From: Megamerina dolium
Taxonomy: Eukaryota; Arthropoda; Insecta; Diptera; Megamerinidae
Length of the DNA stretch: 64,000 nucleotides
Reading direction: 5' to 3'
Assembly: GCA_963854835.1 (NCBI GenBank)
Contig: OY978529.1
Coordinates: 49,719,821 to 49,783,820, forward strand
Every line of letters begins with the position of its first letter. The first letter of the stretch is position 1. Position numbers and translations under genes: made by a program. The notes beneath the pieces are model-generated. The model searched no databases. It had not been told where the DNA came from and saw only the letters and a list, made by a program, of their open reading frames with translations. Below are positions 52,886 through 64,000 of this stretch, in pieces.

Positions 52886-53393
52886 AAAGGGTGTTTTTTT
52901 TTTGCTATTTTGATTAAATATTAAAAAGTCTATCAAACATGTTTTTGGGCACAAAAGCTGCCTTTTATATTCACTAAAATTTGCAATTTTCCCTTGGTGC
53001 AATTTCATCTGGAAAATTGGACATCATTCATCGCAATTCAAAACCATATGGAGGGATTATTAGACTTGCATAATAATTTATGTCGAATATAAATCCTCTA
53101 TGCTTTACATTTGCTACAAAGATCGATTCCAGCAGCCAGTTGATCTGGCACTTCATCGCAAAATTTCATCATTTTATGAATATGTGCGTTTTAAGTCATG
53201 TTATCCACATATTATCGCTGAAAAATCGAACCTCCAGATGACAGTACATTCGAATTCATATAACTGAAATTTGCTATAAGAAATAGATTGTATAAAATTA
53301 TTTTACGAATAAAGACAAACTTTTATTTGTTTTTTTTTTTTTCACTTCGATTCAAAGCCAACGCTAAGTACGCTGAAAAAAAAGGCACCCTTT
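52886..53393. mobile_element. Possible short transposon with AAAGGGTG inverted ends
   Basis: AAAGGGTG followed by T-rich sequence at 52886 is mirrored by A-rich sequence then CACCCTTT ending near 53393. The arms are only about 8 matching bases plus homopolymer, so support is modest. AAAGGGTGT also occurs singly near 25904 and 43787. There is no transposase in the roughly 500-bp body. Confidence 0.35.
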
Positions 53394-54517
53394 AAAAACT
53401 GAAGAAAAAGAAGATGTACAAATGAAACACTCAATCATCGTGCACATCATTTTTAAAATTGCTTTCAACACCATCACTGAATTGGATACTTCGTTGTAGT
53501 TGGCTGTTTGGTTAGTTAGTTGGTTGGTTGGTTGGTTGGTTGGTTGTTTGGTTGCTTGGTCCTTTTGGCTTATCCATTAATATTGTGCATGTTCAAGAGC
53601 GTTACATTTAAAGGTATATACTCATCAAATTGTTGTTGTTGTGAAAAATCATTAACCAACGCACAGTTTAAATATTAAGCACATTCTACCACAATCACCA
53701 CCACCACCACCACCACCATCATCATCGTCATCATCATCATCGGTGAATTAGTTATCAATAGGGCGGACATTGTTGGAAAAGTGCTTTTGCTTATAATTTC
53801 AGACTGTTTATTGTTGATTTCTTTGCAGAGATCATAAGCATTGTATTGATGGTTAATTTGTTTTTTTAATTTTATTTTGAAAGGATACATGCATGCATGT
53901 GTATATTATTACTCTAACAGGTTATTGTTGTTGCATTGCTGCTTTTCCATCAGTTGAATTATCAGATAGATAGATTATCGATTAATTGAAGAAGATGATT
54001 ATTTTTGTTTTTTTTCTTCTTCTTTTTACTTGCTTTATTTCATTATGGAAACAAGCAATCACAAAAAAAAAAATGATCATATTTAATAATAATAATAATA
54101 ATCACTATATGTACGAGTAGTGATGAAATTTATCAAGAGTCGAAAGTGGAAAGGTAGGTAGTCTAAAATATTTACTCTGTGAATACTACAAAAATGTATT
54201 TACATATTTATACAATACATTCTACAAATATAATTTTATCATAGCTACTTATGATAATAAACCGCAGAAGCAGGTGCATTAATGCATATTCATATGCTAC
54301 TTATTGTAATTTATTACGCCTACCAAGTAGCGTTTTGCTAAATTTTAATTTTTACTTTGTTTTTTTTTTTTTCTTCCTTTCAGTATTTTTCTTTTGCATA
54401 CCGCATGGCAATGAAGCAGCAAATCAATAAGCGATGTAGTGGAAATTTAATTTTTAATTTTTTTCTACTTTTTTTTACTTTTTTACTAATTCAATTTTCC
54501 ACTGATGCAACGCAAGT

Positions 54518-54549
<32 letters not shown>

Positions 54550-55109
54550 TCTGTTAATACGCCAATGATGATTTTTTCGACATGCTTACTTAGCCATGGT
54601 ATCTTGCAATTATATGTGGGTGGAAGTTATGCTGTTATACACATAAAATTACAACAACAACAACAACAATGCTGTTTGATCATCATCATCATCATCATCA
54701 TAGAAAAAATATTTCAACCGAATTAATATGAATTTCCACCCACTTCGAAAAATTTAAGAAATATTTAAAGTTGGCCGATAAAAACTTTACTTCGAATATT
54801 GATCAGAGTATCTGCGGTATCAATATCCTACATTTCGTAATAACTATTTTTTCTATTGAAAAAAAGGTTAAGGTACGAAACGGATTAATTAGCAATGACT
54901 TTGCAACACTGGCCAACATACTGGCTGGCCAAATATGTTAAAAAATGAATATTATCATCTAGTGCCACACTCAATACAAATACAAGAATTTTTTTGTTAA
55001 ACAATTTTAACGTGAATAAGTTTACAAATTTTATTTCCGTACACTGATTACTTTGCGAGTTAGTAACAACTTTTATGCGAACTACTGTGATATACAATTT
55101 CATAAAAAT
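53394..55109. other. Intronic sequence without a recognised gene
   Basis: GGTT tetranucleotide run at 53517-53546, CCA/ATC runs near 53696-53740, AAT near 54083-54103, TAC run at 54518-54549 and ATC near 54680-54702. No supported coding region. Confidence 0.75.
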
Positions 55110-55880
55110 ATTAATTTTATAGGGCATCCTATAATGAGGGAAAGATAGTAGAGCAAATGTGTGCCGAAAAAATGTTGGGAGGAAAAATTTAATGGCTGTC
55201 ACTCATGCCTTCACTCATCTTGGGTCGACCTTTGGGCAATTATGAGTTGATTTTCTGTTGATTTTCAAGTATTTTTATATTCATTTTATATGGCAACCAC
55301 TCTAGTGGAAGTAGGGATAAAATAGGCTCAGAAAAATGTCTAAGAGCTCATGTTGGGTCGACCCCTGGGGCAATTATAAGTTCATCTGCTGATTTTCAAG
55401 TATTTTTATATTTATTTTATATGGGAACCGCTCTATATGGTGGAAGTAGGGATTAAAGTAGGCTCAGAAAAATGTTTAAGAGCAAAACTGAATCGTATGA
55501 CTTCCATATTTAATCTTCTTGGTGGTACTGTGAGAGTGGTGGGATTGAATTTTGCACAAATATTAGATTTGTAGGGGATCCACTCCTATTGGATGAAGAT
55601 AGGAAGCAAGTACCTTGCGGAAAAATTTGGAGAAGAAGAAGTTAATGATGGTCGGTCGTACTATTAACCCCTCTAGAGCAGTTATAGGTTTTTTTTTGGT
55701 GATTTTATGTGACAGCCCATCTATGGGATGGAGATAGGAAATAAGAAAGTTCAAAAAATATATTTAGAAGCAAAAATGAATGAGATACACTCTAGGAATA
55801 GTGGAAGTGAATTTTTGGGGAAATGTCATTCTTTATGGGACCCCTAGAGACCGTGTAGATATAGGTAGGTAAAATATATA
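55110..55880. repeat. Degenerate tandem array, about five units of 130-170 bp
   Basis: Units begin with a GAAAAAT-type word at about 55165, 55331, 55467, 55619 and 55753, after a partial unit from 55110. Units 1 and 2 are most alike, sharing GGGTCGACC, GGGCAATTATRAGTT, TTTTCAAGTATTTTTATATT, TTTTATATGG and GTGGAAGTAGGGAT-AAA-TAGGCTCA. Units 3 to 5 are more diverged but keep the TCCACTC/CCCATCT...GGAT(G)GAGATAGGAA end. No coding function is evident. Confidence 0.8.
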
Positions 55881-57482
55881 AACGAATTTATTAATTTTTT
55901 TAATTTTTTGGGCATATTTGGCTAAACTGTGAGGCTATTTTTCAATTTTTCCTTCTATTATTCAAACTTTGAATACAATGCGGAACCAATCAGTCCAACT
56001 ACTTTTCACCCACTACAGAACCTCACAAAATAGTTAAATCTTTAATTTAAATTAACTAATTTAATCATTTGATATATTCATATACCAATGGTAATGAAAA
56101 AAAAATTATTTTTAACTGCTCTCATCTACCATCATTTGTGTTATGATATATAAAACATAAAGTATGGGAAATAAATTATAATTTAGGAAAATAAAATGAA
56201 AAAAGTCAAAATAAAATTAACGTAAATATATACTAAGAATGAAATGTAAAAAAAAAAAAAATAAAAAATAAAATTCTCACCATAAATAATTTGCTTTTGC
56301 TTGCTTGTATCCTTCTTACTCATGTACTTATGCATTATTGTATGTATATATATATGTACGTATATATTTTATATAATATAACATTATATTGTTGCGACTC
56401 TTACAAGCCAATCGAATGTAGCAGAGTGCTAATTAAATAGCTGAAACTAATTTTTAGCTAATTATAGATGTATTTTTTTATGACATCACTACAAATTTAG
56501 GTATAGACAGATGTGAATTGTAATAGAAATACGATGAAAAAAAAAAAAAAAATTAATAAAAAGAGCTCTACCTTCTACCTTCTTTCTTACCAACTCGCAA
56601 AAAAGAAAAAAAGAAGAATCAAACACCACAGCTTAAAAATAAATAACATATAATAAAACTAAAATAATTTACTATTCATTTGTTACTTTTGCGCTTTGCT
56701 AACTAGAAAAAAAAAGTCTATTCTTTTGCAATTTGTGTAAAGGCTCTGGAAATAGTAGTCGAAACCAAGTGTAAAATAATATAGTTGGTAGGTGCAGGGT
56801 ACAATGTGTGAAACATCAATTGTAGAAACAAAAAAATTACATTTAACATTTTACTTGATCGTTTTTTTTTTTCTTTCATTCTTTCAATTTTACTTAGTAC
56901 AAGTATAGTATTAGTTGGTTCTTTATTTAAAAACAGACAAACAAAGACTGAGAGGGGGGGGGGGGGCTTTAATAAACATAAAATATAAACATTCATCAAA
57001 TTAACCATCATTCATCCATCCATCAATGCATGTAACATGAGTATAAAATACATATATACTAGGTAATGTCATTAGAATGAGGCGATAATAATAATATAAC
57101 GAGTTTTCTTAAATTTTATGACACACTACATAGAGAAAATAAAATAAAATAAAGACAGAGAAAAAAAAAAAACGAAAAATGAATGAAAATTACAACTTTT
57201 ATCAAGAAAATTACAATAAATGTTTTTTGTTTTTGTTTTTGCAGAAACTTTTCTTCTCACTGTAGTCGATTGACTGCTTTACAGTTAAGCGCAATATCAT
57301 GTAGTAATAAGGAAGTTGATGCTGTAATATATAACATATAAATGTAAAATATATTTTTAAATTGTTAAATCAAAAAAGGTATGGTAAAATAGGAAGGAAT
57401 AAAAAACACTAAAGAGAATAATGATAATGAACTTCTTTGTACTCATCTAATCTACAATTAAATGAGCATACACCTGCATATG

Positions 57483-57485
<3 letters not shown>
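55881..57485. other. Intronic sequence without a recognised gene
   Basis: AT-rich, with poly-A runs and a run of about 14 G at 56953-56967. Nothing else recognised. Confidence 0.75.

Positions 57486-57556
<71 letters not shown>
57486..57556. repeat. TA microsatellite
   Basis: Pure TA/AT dinucleotides over 71 bases. Overlapping Tyr-Ile frames on both strands are artefacts. Confidence 0.95.
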
Positions 57557-58797
<1,241 letters not shown>

Positions 58798-59351
58798 CAT
58801 TCTGTCAAATAAGTACCCGGAAATTCTCATTTTTAATTTTCCCTCTGAGAATATTTAAAAAAATTTTTTTTCCCAGTTTGGCACAACTATCAGCCACTAT
58901 TCTGTGAATTTTTATTGCTATGTGTCATTTAGTTTGGTTACGGCGTCATTAGGAACAAGTCAACCTTTTGTGTGCGTTGCGATTTCTTCTCGCCCCTCTT
59001 TGAACGATTTATACCAATCGTAAATTTGAGTTTTCGACATGGTTGAATCACCAAATGTTTTTTTTTTTCAACATTTCCAACGTTTTGGCACAAGAAATTT
59101 CGTTTGAAACACAAAATTTCACACAAACTCTTTGTTCGATATTTTTATCCATAGTAAAAATCGCAACGCACACAAAAGGTTGACTTGTTCCTAATGACGC
59201 CGTAATCAAACTAAATGACACATAGCAATAAAAATTCACAAAATAGTGGCAGACAGTTGTGCCAATCCGGGAAAATTTTTTTTTGAAATATTCTCAGAGG
59301 GAAAATTAAAAATGAGAATTTCCGATTTCCGGGTACTTATTTGACAGAATG
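58798..59351 (-). mobile_element. Mariner-derived element with terminal inverted repeats of about 190 bp
   Basis: A 554-bp unit flanked by TA (58796-58797 and 59352-59353). Arm 58798-58985 is a near-perfect inverse of 59158-59351; both begin CATTCTGTCAAATAAGTACC. On the minus strand, an ATG right after the second arm starts a mariner-type transposase N terminus, MDKNIEQRVCVKFCVSNEIS. After a frameshift it continues as MSKTQIYDWYKSFKEGREE and then runs into the inverted copy of its own leader. So the element holds only the DNA-binding start of the transposase between two inverted copies of the 5' leader. It is non-autonomous. Confidence 0.9.
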
Positions 59352-59353
59352 TA

Positions 59354-60664
59354 CAATACATCGCTGGTATGTAATATATATATGTAAGTTGTAGCTGTAC
59401 ATACCAAGCTATATATATTTACACTATATGTAAGTTTATGTGGCAACCAACCACGGATAGCACGGGTAGCAGCTAGGTTAGGTACTCGATATGTATGGTA
59501 TGTATTTACTTTCGAACTATAGAAAAAGCAATTTGCGTTGAAATTCCAAAACTAAAAAGGCGGTCATATGAGTATATGCACATAGTAGTATTATATATGA
59601 CTGCAGTGTAACACGTACATTTTGCACTTGCTGTGCTGTTATATTGTTTGTATGCATTTTTCTTGCTGCAAGCATTTTTGTAAATATAACAACAACAACA
59701 ACAACAACAACAACAAAAATAACAGCGCCAGCGGCAACAGCAGCAGCAACAACGCTACAAGAAAACAGAACACTTGAGGTCAATCACATTTGCTTGACCC
59801 AATAATGCAGCATGAATGAATGCATGCACCACGAATTCGATGTACTACAATATAATATTATATTCTATTATTTACGAGTTGCCCATACATACGAGTATGC
59901 CCATAATATAACTAACTACATTAAATTTAAAGCACATTTAATCAATATGTTACAACAATCTTAATTATCTTTTGATTTTGTGTATTTTATTTAATATGTA
60001 TACATAGGTGCATACATACATAATACATAATAATCCATTGTATGCGTGATATTGTGCAAAAGAAAAATAAACAACAACATTTTTGATTAACCGAAATTAC
60101 GATGGGCGTTATTAATCATTGTTACCACCATTCTGAGCATTATTTCTCTTCATCTCTTTGCATTGGAATTCCATCTAATAATAAATATAATCAAGAATCG
60201 AAGAAAATGTATAGATTCATAGATTCAGTGATTAAAAGATTATCAGTTTAAAATGAGTATGACAAAAAAAATATTTCCACTCGAAAATGTAAAATTATTA
60301 GTAATTTTAAATTTTGATTTTTCAATAGAGAAATAATTATTATTATTACAACCTACACTCAAAGAGTCAAGCCTATATTCAGGTTGTTTTTACGTTTGTA
60401 AAACCCATAGAGAGGTGTGATATAAGTATTTCGAAAATTATTAATCAGAATTTTGATCATGCGGCAATGTAGCTATCTGTCTATATGGCTGTTTGTCATA
60501 CTTATAGGACAATCGAGTTGACGAACAGAAGAATTCGTGAATGGACGAAATCGTATGGACAAATCGATCCAACCTCCCGACCAAAAAGTATGTTGCCCAA
60601 CATCTAGTTTCTCATGTTTCTCAACATTATCCTATGATGTTGGTCTTGTCACAAAATTAATATA
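59354..60664. other. Intronic sequence without a recognised gene
   Basis: AT-rich, with an AAC/CAA run near 59690-59716 and CAG/CAA near 59730-59752. Frames here are repeat-derived. Confidence 0.75.
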
Positions 60665-61120
60665 TTAGAAAATGAATGAAATTGAATAAAAATCGCGTAT
60701 ATCTCTCATACAAATGTATGCTATTGAATGTATGTTTTTGTACTTTAATTGCGAAAATATAATGGGATCGAGTTAAAACTTTTTGCATAAAGCGTATCTC
60801 TATATGAAATGAGTATCTTTGAAGATCAGCAGAATCGCACGAAAATCACTTCTACTTATCACACAAAATTATATTGTTGAAAGTATGATTTTACACTTTA
60901 CTCACGAAAATATATAGCTATCAAACTCAAACTTGGTACGGAATGTTACTACAACTATATCATAATTTTATTAGAAAATAAAGACAATCGGATAAAAACT
61001 ACAGCTTCCTCTTATACAAACATATGTAGTTGAAAGAATGATATCATGTTATGCCAACGAAAATGCAAGATTATCAAGCTGAAACTCAGACCATATAATT
61101 GTCGAACAGCAAATATGCCA
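60665..61120. repeat. Degenerate tandem array, three units of about 150 bp
   Basis: Units start at about 60665, 60818 and 60971. Each has an AATCG-A-AAAA-T segment, then a CTTATACAAA-like word, GTTGAA-GTATGATTTT, CGAAAATATA and ATCAA-CT-AAACT in the same order. Divergence is high. It has no sequence in common with the array at 55110-55880 that I could see. Confidence 0.7.
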
Positions 61121-61461
61121 TTATGAAAAGCATCATTGTCTACCAGGGTTAGCATGATATAACTTCGAGCTTATGGTCCATCATGGAGTCTATTTAGGTT
61201 TATGAAGGCTTTGATACAATTTCGCTCATTTTTTTTTTTTTTTTTGAGAAGCCAATTGTAGAAAAAGTAAAAAGATTCCAACTCAGGATGAAAGACATAG
61301 ACCCGTGTAGTTAAACCTCCGAATCTTTTTAAATTGTTAAATTCTTTTTAAATGGTCATGTTAAATTTGGAAAAAAGATTGAAATTCATATGGGAGCGAA
61401 ATATGTAGCTTAGGTATATAGAGTAAAATTTCACAAACAATAATTTTGTAGAACATTTTAA

Positions 61462-61547
61462 CCCGTTAGCTCTCACACGAAAGGGTAATTTTGACCCTTT
61501 TTCTCGGAAAGTTTGAATAAAATGGCATATGCGAGGTCGCTAGAGGG
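61462..61547. mobile_element. 86-bp TTAA-flanked mini-element (piggyBac-like ends)
   Basis: TTAA at 61458-61461 and 61548-61551 brackets an 86-bp unit. It starts CCCGTTAGC and ends GCTAGAGGG (inverted, two mismatches), with an internal AAGGGTAATTTTGACCCTTT hairpin close to the left end. TTAA plus CCC ends suggest a piggyBac-type MITE, possibly two end fragments only. It is very short, so chance is not excluded. Confidence 0.55.
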
Positions 61548-61551
61548 TTAA

Positions 61552-64000
61552 AATGTTTCAGAAAAATTTTCGTCCGAAAATTTTACTAGCGATATTATTA
61601 GACTAGGTACTTTTAACAAATTATGATCGAAAAGGCATGCATTTTATGAAAAAGGTTGAATTTTGTGATATTTGATATGATCGTTTAATGAAAAATAATA
61701 AAATATTTAAATACATTCTCAAGTGTATTATTAGTAAACTTCATGAAAGATATGAATATATGAATTTTGCAATAGTATTAGGAGAACTACTACTAGTAGT
61801 AGTGTTCACAGGAGTCACAGCCGCTGCCATAATGACATCAGGACAACAGGAACAACTGCAACAATACGTGCAAATCGTTGACAAAATTTATTGTCACAGC
61901 AATAACAACAAACATGTTTATGCGTATATTTATAACAACAACAAAAACAACAACAACAACAACAACAACAACAGCAAACAATGACAATCACAAAGAAAAA
62001 ATCCCTACTGTTCCCTTTTTGGGTATTAATAATAAGAAGAACAGCAGCAACAAGAACAACATTGAAGACGACAGCCACTGGAACAATAAGCAGAAGAAAA
62101 AAAAAAAATAGCAGAACATCCTTGTGGCTATTTTGCATACCACAAGACACACAATATACAAAACAAAACTACCGACACATAGTCGGTAAAGAGAAAGAGA
62201 GAGAGAGAGACAAAGAGTGACTAAGCGACTGTGGGACTAAGCGTCTATAACAAGACAAGACAAGAAGGCAAGCTTCGCAACCATTTCTACTGAAATCCAC
62301 AATGCCAACGACGGCAGCAACTATGTTTTACTAGCACCACTAACACTACATATATATACAATGCAGAACTGCACAGTATTGTAGCAACGATGCCGATGCC
62401 GATTCTTATGATAAGAAATTAAATTAACGAGATATGTCAACGATGAATTCATTGCAATAGCTTAAGCGCAAAATGCCGCCATTCTTCTTTTATTGTTGTT
62501 ACTTATACTCGCACAATAATAAAACAGACGGGTGGATGCACAACTTGCTTACTGATCCATTTGTTTTTTTGTTGTTTTTTTCTTTTGTTCGTCTTTTTCT
62601 AAGCTATGTGTGCGAGTGTGTGTGTGTGTAGATATATGCAAATGTCTACTTATGTATATGGTTGAGTTATTTGTGTGTGTGTGTGTGTGTGTGTTCTTTT
62701 TTGTTACTCCAGCGATTAGCATCATTTTGCATTGTACTTGAGTTGAACAACAACAATAAGGGCAGCAGGTTTCCATAAAATCGGTTTGTATGACAATACC
62801 AGAAGCTTGTTGTCGACATCCATCCCAATCATCATGATCATCATGTGCATCGTCATTATTATGGTCTACTTCACTGTCATCATTATTGCCATTATGTGAA
62901 CAATATCATCTTCATCATCGGCATCACCATTCTCATGTTGTGTCGTCGCTGCTGCCGCTGCTGTCAGTAGTCAGTGCTCATCCATCCATTGCTCCCTCAA
63001 TATAATGACATCACAAAAGGATTTACGAAAACCAAAAACAACAACAACAAGAGCATTGAAAAAACCTTCCCAAAGGAAGTTGCCTTGCAAATATGCTCCA
63101 CTTCATATGCTCCTATTTTTTAGTCTGCCTTTGCATTATTTCGTTTTTGTTTGTTCGAGTACAATAAAATGGGATCATGGCCCAAATGTGCCTTTGCTTG
63201 AAAATTTTGTTACACTCATTTGCGGCTGCATACGAAAGTTTAATATATGTCTGTGAGTTTTCACATATTCATATGAACGAATGAATGAGATTGAATGTGA
63301 TCGTTAGGAAGGAGTAGTGCACTCATACTCCTTCCTCACTTCTACTCCAATTTCACAGTGCATATTGTAAAAATTGGCAATTTTATTCATATTATAATTG
63401 TCAATGCCTTTTTTCCTTCTCACTGTAGTAGGTACACATTCTTAGAATTGACAATAACAAATGCTCATTTGTATATTATTTTATTTTGTTTGCCTCAATT
63501 GATTGTCTGTTCACTTGGTTCATTTGTTTGCAATCAAAGCTTCTGCATGTCTACATACATAAACATACATATGTATATGTATGTGTATGTATTGACTATT
63601 GTTGGCCATATTACCATATTACCTTTCCCTTTTTGTGCATACAGCATTGTCTGTATATATGTTTCTATGTTGCAAAGAACTGTCAGCAGGTGGATTTATG
63701 TTATGCTAACTTGACTAGACATTGAATTATTGTTGTTGCTGGAGAAGTATAGGTATGTATACATACATGTTGTTGTTGTTGTTGTATTTGATATTGAAAT
63801 TTTTATTTGAAATTGAAACAACGTCGACATTGAATTGAAATTATAAATGATTTGTGAATTCTTTGTTGCGGAACCTGAGCATGACTAAATGAAAGCTAAC
63901 AATTTAAGAAATAAACGTTGATTACCAAAATTCCAAATCTTTGCTGCTTCTTTTCATAAGTTTTATATATCTTCTATATGAATATAAGTCTATGGTTTTT
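61552..64000. other. Intronic sequence rich in simple repeats up to the window edge
   Basis: AAC/CAA run at 61936-61978, GA near 62190-62212, TG runs near 62617-62630 and 62672-62692, ATC near 62820-62900, and GTT near 63768-63785. An 11-bp perfect stem with a 9-base loop lies at 63306-63336. No coding region supported; the upstream ds exon was not reached. Confidence 0.75.

Overview
This window looks like nuclear DNA from a higher fly (Diptera, Brachycera; possibly a tephritid fruit fly, which is inference only). Four spliced exons on the minus strand encode a protein very close to Drosophila Dachsous as I remember it. The rest is AT-rich DNA full of CAA/CAG-type and TACATATGTA-type simple repeats, mariner-family transposons and non-LTR retrotransposons. 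There are no bacterial features, rRNA genes or CRISPR arrays, and no second host gene that I can support.

Gene: dachsous (ds), the giant atypical cadherin that binds Fat in planar-polarity and Hippo signalling. The minus-strand order is exon 4518-4698, exon 3915-4403, exon 3079-3257, exon 2302-2994. All joins are GT-AG and phase-consistent. The exons encode roughly the second half of extracellular cadherin repeat (EC) 6 through the start of EC10; the numbering is inferred from the fly protein. The remaining 3' exons lie before base 1. No upstream exon is visible up to base 64000, so the last 59 kb or more is read as one giant intron. The 2302-2994 exon carries an in-frame 99-codon low-complexity insertion, with an 11-glutamine run, inside a cadherin domain.

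Intron contents in order: an internally deleted mariner (226-522, in the flanking intron); a jockey-type LINE relic (7826-8990); a 256-bp MITE with perfect 32-bp inverted ends (14247-14502); an I/LOA-type LINE with RNase H (15000-16156); a tRNA-derived SINE (19710-20071); a LINE RT fragment (23200-23960); a reversed, deleted SINE (26008-26266); a TTAA-flanked MITE (26790-27014); a nearly full-length DD37D Tc1/mariner element (28455-29480); a second I/LOA-type LINE on minus (41145-42180); a second young SINE inside a TA microsatellite (39749-40110); a terminal-repeat element (42255-42688); a LINE with a second LINE nested in it (47004-48695); a DD34D mariner (50935-51991); a possible element at 52886-53393; two degenerate tandem arrays (55110-55880, 60665-61120); a mariner derivative with terminal inverted repeats of about 190 bp (58798-59351); and an 86-bp TTAA-flanked mini-element (61462-61547).

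No new multi-gene system is visible. The most interesting points are the glutamine-rich insertion in a normally compact cadherin fold, the SINE family, the nested LINE with a clean 9-bp target duplication, and several compact inverted-repeat families that can be tested against a whole genome.
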